This document shows, in pieces, positions 53,506 through 63,405 of a DNA stretch of 64,000 nt. The stretch lies in assembly GCF_016623495.1 (NCBI RefSeq), contig NZ_JAEHHL010000001.1:124001-188000 (forward strand), in the 5' to 3' direction. How positions within the stretch are numbered: the first letter of the stretch is position 1; each line of letters opens with the position of its first letter. Source of the stretch: Thermohalobaculum xanthum (lineage in GTDB: Bacteria > Pseudomonadota > Alphaproteobacteria > Rhodobacterales > Rhodobacteraceae). The position numbers and the translations under genes were made by a program. The notes under the pieces are model-generated. The model had not been told where the DNA came from and did no database searches. It saw only the letters and a list, made by a program, of their open reading frames with translations.

Positions 53506-54291
53506 TCAGTTCACCGGCGCGGCCGGAGCTTCCTCGGGCTCCTCCTCCTCGAAGATGTCCGGCAAGGCCTCGGTGGCATCCCCCCGCGAAATCTGCGCGT
53601 TGCGGCGCTGGAGGTAGACCGAGCGAAGGGTGACGTAGCTGTCCGGGCTCTCGTACAGCAGCTCGTCGATCAGGTCCGCGTTGCGGTTGCGGGTGTCCAC
53701 ACGCTCGAGCGCGTTGAGCGGGAGCGAGAAGGTGTTGACCAGGTCGGAGCCCGTGACCCCCATGTAGGTCTGCGGGCTGAAGGCGAGATCGACCAGGTAT
53801 CCCCCGAAGTCGCGCGGCGTCGACGGGCCGATAAGGGGCAGCACGAGGTATGCGCCCTGGCCAGAGCCCCACCGGCCCAGCGTGATGCCGAAATCGGTCT
53901 GTTCGCGCGGCAAGCCAAACTCCGTCGCGGGATCGAGCAGGCCGCCCATGCCAAGCACTGTGTTGAGCGTGAAACGGCCAAGCGTCCTCAGCCCGGCCAT
54001 CCCCTCGCCCTGCAGGAAGTGGTTCACCATGTCGACCGGAAGGTCGAGATGCGAGAATCCGTTCCCCAGCATGTGCTGGACCGTCGCCGGGGTCACGAAG
54101 TCGTAGCCCTTGGCGACCGGGCGCAGAAAACCGCGGTCAATTGCCAGGTTGACGTCGTGCATGACGCGGTTGGTGCTCTCGTAGGGGTCCTGCTCGGCAA
54201 AGCTTGCCTCGGGGTCGACCGAGGCGCAGGCCGCGAGAGCCATGAGAGCGATGCCCGAAACGACCCTGGACACCAAGCGTGCGACTTTCAT
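53506..54291 (-). CDS. mlaA: Outer-membrane lipoprotein MlaA (VacJ)
   Basis: A 261-residue lipoprotein with lipobox LAA-Cys22. The MlaA core is plain: DPYESTNRVMHDVN, NRGFLRPVAKGYDF-type sequence (here AIDRGFLRPVAKGYDF), FTLNTVLGMGGLLDPA and WGSGQGAYLVLPLIGPSTPRD. In the Mla system MlaA forms an outer-membrane channel that exchanges lipids with the periplasmic carrier MlaC. Here it is divergent from hpnN, which precedes a MlaC-like gene, with 194 bases between the starts. The C-terminal tail is acidic. Confidence 0.95.
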   Translation of the reverse strand: MKVARLVSRVVSGIALMALAACASVDPEASFAEQDPYESTNRVMHDVNLAIDRGFLRPVAKGYDFVTPATVQHMLGNGFSHLDLPVDMVNHFLQGEGMAGLRTLGRFTLNTVLGMGGLLDPATEFGLPREQTDFGITLGRWGSGQGAYLVLPLIGPSTPRDFGGYLVDLAFSPQTYMGVTGSDLVNTFSLPLNALERVDTRNRNADLIDELLYESPDSYVTLRSVYLQRRNAQISRGDATEALPDIFEEEEPEEAPAAPVN

Positions 54292-54485
54292 CGGGCATTC
54301 CTTTTCAAAGCCTTGCGGCCCGTTCTTGAACCTGATTTACACGTAGCCGGTTTCTGTGTGGATCCGCAAGGGCCCTCCCCCTACACGAAGCGGAGAGCCG
54401 GCGGTAAGCTAGCTTGCGTCCGAAACCATCTCAAGCGCCGCTGTAACCTTCGGGGCGCGCAATCTGGCGACAAAGGGAGCGTCCG

Positions 54486-57041
54486 GTGCAGAACGGACAC
54501 GGCCGGAACATCGAGGCGGCTGCGGGCAGGGCGGTTGCGGCATGGTTTCGCCTCGTCGGGCGCGCGCCGCGCCTGGTGCTTGCGATTGTCGGGCTTCTGC
54601 TCCTGATTTCGGCGTTTGCGGCTTCGGGAATCAAGGTCGATACCGATTCGAGCCGCATGCTTTCGTCCGATCTGCCGTTCCAGGCGCGGGCACATGCCCT
54701 GGCCGAGGCGTTTCCGGCAACCAAGAACACCGTCGTGGCCGTCATCCGCTCGCCCCACGCGGATGCCGCCGATGCCGCCACCCTTGCGCTGTCGCAAGCG
54801 CTCGGGCAGCGCGCCAACGAGATCGGCGATGTCTTCGCACCGGCGGCCGACCCCTTCCTGGTCTCGCACGGGCTTCTCTACGACGATCTCGATGCGCTCG
54901 ACTCGCGGCTCACCCGCCTGTCGCAGGCGTCGAACCTGATCGCGGCGCTCAGGGCGGACCAGAGCGTGGCGGGCTTCTTCGCGGCCCTCGACGAGGCCGT
55001 GACGCTGGCCTCGCGGGCCGCGATCGACCCCTCGTCGCTCGCTCCCTTTCTCGCCGAGGCCACGGCGGTTCTGAACGCCGAGCGCGCGGGCAGCCTGCGC
55101 CCCCTCGACTGGCAATCGGCGTTTACGGACGAGCCGAGCGCGGAGCCCGTCATCCGCATGGTGACCGTCGAGCCGAAGCTCGACTACACCCGGCTGAGCC
55201 CGGCCAAGCCGGCGATCGAGGCCGTCCGCGAGACCGTGGACGCGCTCGATCCCGGCCTGAAGGCGCTGGTCGACATCGGCATCACCGGCGATCCCGTGCT
55301 GCGCGCCGAGGAACTCGAAAGCGTCACCGCCCGGCTTGGCGCCTCGCTCGCACTGTCGGTGCTGCTCGTGGCGGGTGTCCTTTTCCTCGCGGTGGGTCGC
55401 GCTGCGCGGGTTGCGCTCGCGCTCGGGACCGTGGCGGTCACGCTGATCCTGACCGCCGGTTTCGCGGCCGTGGCCGTCGGTGCGCTCAACCTCATCTCGA
55501 TTGCCTTTGTCGTGCTCATGGTCGGGCTTGGCATCGACTTCGCGATCCACCTGATGACCCATCTCGACGAGGACGCCTCGCATGGCCTGTCAGCGGCCGG
55601 CGCGCTCGATCATTCGAGCCGCGAGATCGGCGGCGCGCTCGCGCTTTCCGCGTTGACGACGGCGATGGCATTCTTTGCCTTCACCGGCACCGACTTCGTC
55701 GGCATGGCGCAGCTTGGCGTGATCGGCGGGGCAGGGGTTATCATCGCGCTCTTCGCCGCTCTCACCGTGGTGCCGGCCGCCGTCGCCATCCGGCCCAGCC
55801 TCGCGCGCGGCCGCGGCCGGCTGCCCCTGCCGGTGCTGCCGCTCTGGGCCATGCGTGCGCTCGCGTTCCTCGCCCTTGGGGCCGGGCTGGCGGCGGGGCT
55901 GCTCGCGCCGCAGGCCCGGTTCGACGCCGATCCCATGGCCCTGCGCGATCCCGCGGCGCCCTCGGTCGTGGTCTATCACTGGCTCGTCGACGACCCGGCG
56001 CTTGCGCCGCTGAGGCTCGGTTTGATCGCCGACACCCCCGAGGCCGCGCGCGAGGCTGCAGCCGCGCTCGAGCCATTGCCCGAGGTGCGCACCGTCGTCT
56101 GGCTCGACGACCTCGTGCCCAAGCAGCAGGCGGCCAAGCTCGAACTGATCGACCTTGCGTGGCCATCGCTCCAGTTCGCGGTCGAGGGCGATCCGCTCGC
56201 GCTGACCGTGCCCAGCCCCGGCGCGCTCTCGACGCGGCTGGCGGGGCTCGGCACGCGCGAGGGGCGCGCTCTCGCGGTCGCCCTCGATGCCTGGGATGCG
56301 CGCGCAACCCCTGAGCGCGATGCGGCGCTCGGCGAGGCGCTTTTCCGGTTCTTCCCCCTGCTGCTCGACCGGCTCGCGGCCCAGCTCGAGGTCGACGAGT
56401 TCGGCGTCGACGACCTGCCGACGGCACTGATCGACCGATTCCGCGCGCCGGACGGGCGCCTGCGGGTCGACATCGCGCCCGAGGGGAACATGACCGATCC
56501 CGTGGCACGCGCCGCGTTCGTTGCCGCGGTCGCCGCCGTCGCCCCCGAGGCGGGCGGCCCCCCTGCACAGATCGAGGGGGCCGCACGTGCCGTCGGCAAC
56601 GCCATGCTCGAGGCCGCGACGCTCGCGTTGAGCGGGACGCTGCTGCTGGCGGTGCTGATGCTGCGCCGTGTCCGCCTCGTCGCCGCCATCGTGGTGCCGC
56701 TGATCCTGGCCGGCTCGATCACCCTGGCCGCCAGTGTGCTGTTCGGCCTGCCTTTCAACTACGCCAACGTGATCGTCCTGCCCCTGATGATCGGCGTGGG
56801 CGTCGATGCGGGCATCCACCTCGCATTGCGGACCGAGAGCTCGGGCATCGTCTCGGGCACGTCGACGCCGCGGGCGGTGCTGGCCAGCGCCCTCACCACG
56901 ATCGCGGCCTTCGGCACGCTTGCGCTGTCCGATCACCGCGGCACCGCCAGCATGGGGCTGATGCTCACGATCGCGATGGCGGTGTCGGTCGCCATGATCT
57001 TCGCGCTCACGCCGTGGATCGTGCGCCTCGGGCGCCGCTGA
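54486..57041 (+). CDS. hpnN: Hopanoid-associated RND transporter HpnN
   Basis: An 851-residue MMPL/RND membrane protein starting at GTG 54486 (GGGAG ahead; no ATG in frame near the N-terminus). One helix at about 27-48 precedes a large periplasmic domain, then a block of five helices (about 280-430), a second periplasmic domain with a stretch RVDIAPEGNM, and a last block of helices (about 700-850). SFVVLMVGLGIDFAIHL-like sequence and LMIGVGVDAGIHLALR are the two RND helix-4 equivalents. In Rhodopseudomonas, HpnN moves hopanoids to the outer membrane. Followed by hpnM after 65 bases. Confidence 0.92.
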   Translation: MQNGHGRNIEAAAGRAVAAWFRLVGRAPRLVLAIVGLLLLISAFAASGIKVDTDSSRMLSSDLPFQARAHALAEAFPATKNTVVAVIRSPHADAADAATLALSQALGQRANEIGDVFAPAADPFLVSHGLLYDDLDALDSRLTRLSQASNLIAALRADQSVAGFFAALDEAVTLASRAAIDPSSLAPFLAEATAVLNAERAGSLRPLDWQSAFTDEPSAEPVIRMVTVEPKLDYTRLSPAKPAIEAVRETVDALDPGLKALVDIGITGDPVLRAEELESVTARLGASLALSVLLVAGVLFLAVGRAARVALALGTVAVTLILTAGFAAVAVGALNLISIAFVVLMVGLGIDFAIHLMTHLDEDASHGLSAAGALDHSSREIGGALALSALTTAMAFFAFTGTDFVGMAQLGVIGGAGVIIALFAALTVVPAAVAIRPSLARGRGRLPLPVLPLWAMRALAFLALGAGLAAGLLAPQARFDADPMALRDPAAPSVVVYHWLVDDPALAPLRLGLIADTPEAAREAAAALEPLPEVRTVVWLDDLVPKQQAAKLELIDLAWPSLQFAVEGDPLALTVPSPGALSTRLAGLGTREGRALAVALDAWDARATPERDAALGEALFRFFPLLLDRLAAQLEVDEFGVDDLPTALIDRFRAPDGRLRVDIAPEGNMTDPVARAAFVAAVAAVAPEAGGPPAQIEGAARAVGNAMLEAATLALSGTLLLAVLMLRRVRLVAAIVVPLILAGSITLAASVLFGLPFNYANVIVLPLMIGVGVDAGIHLALRTESSGIVSGTSTPRAVLASALTTIAAFGTLALSDHRGTASMGLMLTIAMAVSVAMIFALTPWIVRLGRR

Positions 57042-57106
57042 CCCCTCGCGCCGGAGCGCGGCACGCCTTACGTTCAGGGTCTGTGTCACGCTGCGGGAGT
57101 CTGCCA

Positions 57107-57709
57107 ATGTCCGATCTTCGCTCCATGCTCGCCGCCATGGCCGTTCTCTGCCTCGCATGGGCGGGCACGGCGCCGGCGCGTGCCGAGGCCGACCCCGAAG
57201 CCGCCCGCGCGGTGGCCGAGCAACTCGTCGACGGCGCCCATGGCGCGCTTGCCGATGCGGCTCTCCCCGAGGCCGAGCGCCTTGCTGCCCTGCGCGAGAC
57301 GATCGATGCCGCCTTCGCCTTCGATGTCTGGGAGAAGTTCTTGCTGGGCGAGCGTGCGGCAATGCTGGACGAGGCCCAGACCGCCGAGTTCCGCGAACTC
57401 CTTCCCGGCTTCCTCGCGGACCTCTACCGCAAGCAGTTCGGCAAGGGTCTGGAGGCAAAGCCCGAGATTCTCGAGGTCCGTCCCGCCCGGCGCGACATGC
57501 TGGTGCGCGCCTCGATCCCGCGCGCGAACGGCGGCACGCTTCCCGTGGACTGGCGCGTGCGCGATTTCGACGACCGGGGCCATCTGGTCATCGACGTCAT
57601 GGTCGGTGGCGCGTCCTTCCTGATCCTCAAGCGCGACGAGTTCTCGGCGATCCTGGACAAGAGCGGGCCCGACGCGTTGCTGACCTATATGCGCGAGAAC
57701 TCGATCTGA
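57107..57709 (+). CDS. hpnM: MlaC/HpnM-type periplasmic lipid-binding protein
   Basis: A 200-residue exported protein; ATG 57107 with GGGAG upstream, signal peptide 1-26 ending ARA. The mature part has the Tol-Ttg2D/MlaC pattern: DVWEKFLLGERAAMLDEAQ, then EFRELLPGFLADLYRKQF, and at the C-terminus GHLVIDVMVGGASFLILKRDEFSAIL. Proteins of this group carry lipids across the periplasm, and those in hopanoid clusters are named HpnM. It lies between hpnN and ispH on the same strand. Confidence 0.88.
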   Translation: MSDLRSMLAAMAVLCLAWAGTAPARAEADPEAARAVAEQLVDGAHGALADAALPEAERLAALRETIDAAFAFDVWEKFLLGERAAMLDEAQTAEFRELLPGFLADLYRKQFGKGLEAKPEILEVRPARRDMLVRASIPRANGGTLPVDWRVRDFDDRGHLVIDVMVGGASFLILKRDEFSAILDKSGPDALLTYMRENSI

Positions 57710-57909
57710 CCGCGGGGTGTGCGCGTCGGAGCCGCCCGCGGCGTTTCCGACGCGACCGGACTGTCACAACTTCATCAGAAACCGGCGCCCCTGCGGCAAA
57801 ACGGCGCGAAGGGGGGTTGCATTCATCACACGCCGTTCCGATCATTCTGCCACAACGAGAGACAGCGGCCGAGAGCCGGCCGGTAACCGTCGGAGAACGG
57901 AGTCGAGGC

Positions 57910-58887
57910 ATGGAGGGTGTCGAGGGGCGGTCGCCGCTACGGGTCGTGCTTGCCAATCCGCGCGGGTTTTGCGCAGGCGTCGAACGGGCGATCGAGACCG
58001 TCGAACGCGCCCTCGAACTCTACGGCGCGCCGGTCTACGTGCGCCATGAAATCGTGCACAACCGCCGTGTCTGCGACGACTTGCGCCAGAAGGGGGCGAT
58101 CTTCGTGGAGGATCTCGACGACGTGCCCACGGGCGCGATCACCATCTTCAGCGCCCACGGCGTCGCGCGCCGGGTCGAGGACGAGGCCGAGCGGCGCGGG
58201 CTCGATATCATCGACGCGACATGTCCGCTGGTCGCCAAGGTGCATGCCGAGGGACGCCGCTACGCCGAGGCCGGCTACCAGGTGATCCTCATCGGCCACG
58301 CAGGCCACCCCGAGGTGGTCGGCACGCTCGGCCAGATCCCGGCCGAGGTCCATGTCGTCGCCGACGTGACCGGCGTCGATGCGCTCCCCTTTGAGCCGGA
58401 CGAGCAGGTCGCCTACGTGACGCAGACGACACTGTCGGTGGTCGACACCCGGGGGATCGTCGCCGCGATCCTGCGCCGCTGGCCCGGGGCGCAGGGACAG
58501 GACACGCGCGACATCTGCTACGCGACCCAGAACCGCCAGCAGGCGGTCATCGACATTTCAGGTCGCGTCGATCTCGTGCTCGTGGTCGGCGCGCCCAACT
58601 CGTCGAACTCGAACCGGCTGGTCGAGATCGCGCGCGCCCAGGGCGTGGCGGCATATCTCGTGCCCACGCCCGAGGCACTCGATCCCGCCTGGCTCGATGG
58701 AGTCGGCGCCGTCGGCATCTCGGCCGGCGCGTCGGCACCCGAGGTTCTCGTGCAAGAGACCCTTGGACGGCTTGCGGAGTTCCGCCATGTTGTGGTTGAA
58801 GCGGCAAGCGGTGTGCGCGAGGACGTGGTCTTCCGCCTGCCGCGTGAACTCGACGCCGCACGCCCCAGGATGACCGTGGCCGGCTGA
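57910..58887 (+). CDS. ispH: 4-hydroxy-3-methylbut-2-enyl diphosphate reductase
   Basis: A 325-residue iron-sulfur enzyme, last step of the MEP pathway, producing IPP and DMAPP. The ATG at 57910 has GGAG seven bases ahead; the frame is open far upstream through hpnM but that is out of register with it. The three cluster cysteines are Cys21 (PRGFCAGVERAI), Cys105 (DATCPLVAKVH) and Cys203 (ICYATQNRQ). Its place directly before hpnH is the classic hopanoid arrangement. The 200-base gap after hpnM contains a 9-bp-stem hairpin (57722-57754) and perhaps a promoter. Confidence 0.97.
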   Translation: MEGVEGRSPLRVVLANPRGFCAGVERAIETVERALELYGAPVYVRHEIVHNRRVCDDLRQKGAIFVEDLDDVPTGAITIFSAHGVARRVEDEAERRGLDIIDATCPLVAKVHAEGRRYAEAGYQVILIGHAGHPEVVGTLGQIPAEVHVVADVTGVDALPFEPDEQVAYVTQTTLSVVDTRGIVAAILRRWPGAQGQDTRDICYATQNRQQAVIDISGRVDLVLVVGAPNSSNSNRLVEIARAQGVAAYLVPTPEALDPAWLDGVGAVGISAGASAPEVLVQETLGRLAEFRHVVVEAASGVREDVVFRLPRELDAARPRMTVAG

Positions 58888-58912
58888 AGCACAGGCAAAG
58901 CAGGAGACTGAC

Positions 58913-60046
<1,134 letters not shown>

Positions 60047-60074
60047 CCTGATCGCGGCTCGCAGGCGAGTATCC

Positions 60075-60110
60075 GCCCCGGCCGCTCTCGCTGCCGGGGC
60101 TTTTCTTTTC
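60075..60110 (+). terminator. Terminator of the hpnN-hpnH unit
   Basis: GCCCCGGC (60075-60082) and GCCGGGGC (60093-60100) with a ten-base loop, then TTTTCTTTTC. Confidence 0.88.
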
Positions 60111-60194
60111 CGGAACTCCGCCATGCGGCCCCGCGTCCGGCCATTGCAGCCGCGCGCGGGGTTGCATGGCGGGCCAGCGGCTGCAAGGGTGTGG

Positions 60195-60569
60195 ATGTCG
60201 TCAAAGTTCCCTTTGCAGATGGGCTGCCCAATGACCCGACGGCCGGGCGGGCCCGAACCAGAACTCGACGAGATCGACATGTTACTGACGGACGAGCAGA
60301 TCGCGGTCGCCCGCGAGACTATTGGCGCATCGCCGGTGGATCCCGCGCATCCCGCGATATCCCAGCTTATTCAGGCCTTCGGCGAGCACACCTTCTACGT
60401 CGACCAGAACGGGCTTCTGGTTTTCGTGGATCCGGTCGAGATGGAGCAGGAGCCGGGCGACCCGCGTCTCGTGCTGATCGCGGCCTGGACGGACGACCAG
60501 CGCCGCGAGCTGGGCGCGGTCAATCCCGTCGACACCGGCGTCACACTGCCCCAGGCCGCCGCCAACTGA
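60195..60569 (+). CDS. Small acidic protein of unknown function
   Basis: A 124-residue protein. ATG 60195 has AAGGGT five bases ahead; ATG 60231 is a shorter alternative without an SD. It is acidic and likely helical then beta-stranded (DEIDMLLTDEQIAVARETI; TFYVDQNGLLVFVDPVE; RLVLIAAWTDDQRREL). I do not recognise the family. It follows the hpnH terminator and is convergent with hpnG, with only 18 bases between the stops. No signal peptide or membrane helix. Confidence 0.6.
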   Translation: MSSKFPLQMGCPMTRRPGGPEPELDEIDMLLTDEQIAVARETIGASPVDPAHPAISQLIQAFGEHTFYVDQNGLLVFVDPVEMEQEPGDPRLVLIAAWTDDQRRELGAVNPVDTGVTLPQAAAN

Positions 60570-60587
60570 GCCGCATCTGCGGCGGCG

Positions 60588-61268
60588 TCACGGCTTGGCG
60601 GCGAGGCCCGGCAAGCGCGTGGCGATCGCGGCAAGCGCGGCCAGCGCCGCGTCGGTATCGGACTTGAGCCGGATCAGCGCGGGCAGGGCCCATGGCTCGG
60701 TCAGCAGCCCCAGGACGACCCGCGCGATCCGCGGGCGTCCGTCGACGCCCAGCGCGTCCGCCGCAAGCCGGGGCAGGGCCCGTGCCGCCGGGTCACCGAC
60801 GGCGCGGATGGCCATCACCGGCAGGTTGGCCGCCTCGCCCGCCCGGGCGATGCGGTGGCTTTCCATATCGACCGCGTCGGCGCCGCTGGCGGCATGCAGC
60901 GCGGCCTTGTCGCGCGCCGTCATCGCGGGGCGGTCGAGCCCCATGAGCCGCACCCGGCGCAAGCCGGGAATCGGTGGCACGACAAGCACATGGCGCATGC
61001 CGTTCTCTTCCACCACATCGGTGCCGACGATCAGGGTTCCGGGCGTCAGTCCCGGGTGCAGGCCGCCCGCGACGCCCCAGCTGATCAGAAGGCGGCAGCC
61101 CAAGGCCGCGAGCCGTCGCGCCTCGCGCTCGGCCTGATCCGGCCGGGCGCCGGACACCGCGGTGGCGATCCGCGGGTCGCCGCGCAGGGCGCCCAGCGCG
61201 CTCAACTCGCTCTCCATGCCGGCGATCACACCGACCAGAGGCGGCGTTCCTACTCCGTGCTTCAGCAC
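60588..61268 (-). CDS. hpnG: Adenosylhopane nucleosidase HpnG
   Basis: A 226-residue nucleoside phosphorylase-fold protein that releases adenine from adenosylhopane to leave ribosylhopane. GTG 61266-61268 is chosen because GGGGGAG lies six bases ahead; another GTG 15 bases upstream would start within that site. VGVIAGMESEL, LISWGVAGGLHPGLTPGTLIV and the nucleoside-binding VDMESHRIARAG are the family marks. It follows shc on the minus strand after about 100 bases. The pair hpnH/hpnG is split between two convergent units here. Confidence 0.92.
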   Translation of the reverse strand: MLKHGVGTPPLVGVIAGMESELSALGALRGDPRIATAVSGARPDQAEREARRLAALGCRLLISWGVAGGLHPGLTPGTLIVGTDVVEENGMRHVLVVPPIPGLRRVRLMGLDRPAMTARDKAALHAASGADAVDMESHRIARAGEAANLPVMAIRAVGDPAARALPRLAADALGVDGRPRIARVVLGLLTEPWALPALIRLKSDTDAALAALAAIATRLPGLAAKP

Positions 61269-61371
61269 GACGCGCTCCCCCACCCACGCTCCCGCGCAGG
61301 GCGGGAGGGCGCCTCACACCGGCGCCGCGGCACACCCCCGGCGCGCGCTCAAGGTGCGCATGCGCGCGGGG

Positions 61372-63342
61372 TCAAAGTCCCCAGTGAACCTCGCGATCGT
61401 TCGAGGTCATCAAATTCTCGTACCGGCCCATCGCCCAAAGCGGGAAGAAGGCCGCGTAACCATGATACTTCAAATAGAAAACTTTCGGAAACCCTGTTCC
61501 AGTCCAGTGCGCTTCTTCCCAGCGGGGGCCGTCCTCGTCGCGCGGTGCGGCCGCAAGCCAGTCGATGCCGCGCGTGACCGCGCCGCTCTCGACCTCGCCC
61601 GCGGACATCAGGCCCAGCAGCGCCCAGGCCGTCTGCGATGCGGTCGAGCTGCGCGCGAAGCCCGCGCCCCAGTCCTCGTAGCTTTCGAGCCCCTCACCCC
61701 AGCCGCCGTCAGGGCGCTGGCGCGCCTTCAGCCAGGCCACGGCGCGCCGGACGTAGGGTTGGTTCATGTCCTCGCCGGCGCCCTTGAGCGCGACCAGGGC
61801 CGACCAGGTGCCGTAGATGTAGTTGGCGCCCCAGCGGCCGAACCACGAGCCATCGGCCTCCTGTTCGCGGCGGATGAAGCCGACGCCCTTGCGGACCGCC
61901 TCGGCGTATTTCACGCGGTCGACCTGCGCGAGGCAGCCGACACAGCGCGCGGTCACGTCGACCGTGGGCGGGTCCAGCAGCGCCCCGTGATCGGCGAAGG
62001 GGATCGAGTTGAGGTAGAAATGCTCGTTCTCGGGCTCGAAGGCGCCCCATCCGCCCGAGCGCGACTGCATGCCGACAAGCCACTCGCAGGCGCGGTCGAT
62101 GTTCATCGCGTAGCGCTTGGGGTCGGCACGGTGCATCGCCGCCACGACGACGGCGGTGTCGTCGACATCCGGATAGTCCGGATTGTCGTACTGGAACGCC
62201 CAGCCGCCGGGACGCAGGCCGGGCCGGCGCACGGCCCAGTCGCCGACATGGTCGAGAATCTGCTTGCTGGCCAGCCAGTCGAGCGCCGCGATCAGGCGCG
62301 GATCGTCGCGCTCTCCGCTCTCGAGGAAGGCGTGTGCCGCCAGCGACGTGTCCCAGACCGGCGACACGCAGGGTTGAAGGTAGATCTGGTCCTCGCGCTC
62401 TATCACAAGCTTTTCAATCGCTTCCCGGGCGATCTTCATATGCGGATGGTCGTCAGGGTAACCGAGCACACGCAGCGCCATCACGGCGTTCGCCATGGCG
62501 GGGTAGATCGCGCCCAGCCCGCTGTCGCCGTTGAGGTGGCTGATCGTGAATTCCTCGGCCTTGCGGATCGCGCGCTCGCGGATCCCCCTTGGTACATGCG
62601 GCTCGGCGCGCTGCAACGCCTTGTCCAGAAGCAGGAACATCTCGCCGATCCGGCTGCCGGTCGGGTTGATCTGCCACTTGCGCTGTTCCTCGGGCGGGAC
62701 CACGAACAGCTCGCGGATGTCGAGGCCGGTCGGGTTCGCGGCCTTCGCGCGCTTGGCATAGAGGATCAGAAGCGGCGTCAGCACCGTGCGCGACCAGTAG
62801 GCGATCTTCGACATGTGGAACGGGAACCATTCCGGCATCAGGATCGCCTCGACCGGGATGCAGGGCATTCCGCGCCACGGGATCTGCCGGAACAGCGCCA
62901 TCATGATCCGGGTGAACACGTTCGCTTTCGCCGCGCCCCCCTGGCCCAGCAGCCAGGACCGCGCGCGCGCCATGTGCGGCGCGTCGATGTCCTCGCCCGT
63001 CAGCTTGAGCGCCCAGTAACCCTTGACCGTGGCCGAGATGTTGCCCGCGCCGTCATGGAACAGCGGCCACGACCCGTCCGGGTTCTGGACCTTGCGCAGG
63101 TAGCGCGCGATCCGCGCCTCGCGTTCGCGGTCGATCTCGCCCAGGAAGTGGCGCAGCAGCACGTATTCGGCCGGGATCGTGCAGTCGGCCTCGAGCTCGA
63201 AGACGATATGCCCGTCCGGCTTCTGCATGTCCCACAGCCGGTCGGCGCGCTCGGCGATGATCGCCTTTCGCGTCTCGCGCGTCGGCGCATCCAGCACTTC
63301 CGCACCCCGAAGACTGTCGGCTGAAAAGACCGTGTTGTTCAT
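61372..63342 (-). CDS. shc: Squalene-hopene cyclase
   Basis: A 656-residue cyclase turning squalene into hopene. The catalytic DXDD motif is Asp392-Val-Asp394-Asp395. Several QW repeats are visible (QNPDGSWPLF, EQEADGSWFGRWG, RQRPDGGWGEG). WGANYIYGTWSAL and TGTGFPKVFYLKYHGYAAFFPLWA near the C-terminus are typical. Transcribed after hpnE (63 bases between) and before hpnG. Full length for a proteobacterial enzyme. Confidence 0.97.
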   Translation of the reverse strand: MNNTVFSADSLRGAEVLDAPTRETRKAIIAERADRLWDMQKPDGHIVFELEADCTIPAEYVLLRHFLGEIDREREARIARYLRKVQNPDGSWPLFHDGAGNISATVKGYWALKLTGEDIDAPHMARARSWLLGQGGAAKANVFTRIMMALFRQIPWRGMPCIPVEAILMPEWFPFHMSKIAYWSRTVLTPLLILYAKRAKAANPTGLDIRELFVVPPEEQRKWQINPTGSRIGEMFLLLDKALQRAEPHVPRGIRERAIRKAEEFTISHLNGDSGLGAIYPAMANAVMALRVLGYPDDHPHMKIAREAIEKLVIEREDQIYLQPCVSPVWDTSLAAHAFLESGERDDPRLIAALDWLASKQILDHVGDWAVRRPGLRPGGWAFQYDNPDYPDVDDTAVVVAAMHRADPKRYAMNIDRACEWLVGMQSRSGGWGAFEPENEHFYLNSIPFADHGALLDPPTVDVTARCVGCLAQVDRVKYAEAVRKGVGFIRREQEADGSWFGRWGANYIYGTWSALVALKGAGEDMNQPYVRRAVAWLKARQRPDGGWGEGLESYEDWGAGFARSSTASQTAWALLGLMSAGEVESGAVTRGIDWLAAAPRDEDGPRWEEAHWTGTGFPKVFYLKYHGYAAFFPLWAMGRYENLMTSNDREVHWGL

Positions 63343-63405
63343 GCCCGTTCCGACTTTTCTGTCTTTTTCTGTCTGCCCGCCGCAAATACCAGCCAGGCTC
63401 GTCCG

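Noticed and set aside
57722-57800. PhoB-box-like CTGTCAC sequence and hairpin before ispH
   Set aside because: Only one half-site resembles the consensus; the second is poor. The hairpin lacks a U-run.
61162-63324. Long plus-strand open frame opposite shc
   Set aside because: It mirrors the codon pattern of a well-recognised gene; GC-rich genes leave stop-poor antisense frames. The translation is Arg/His/Ala-rich with no known domain. The same applies to frames opposite guaB (29491-31431), alaS (36532-38796), pdhA/pdhB (42274-44247), hpnN (55590-57458) and fabF/mltG (13177-15150).
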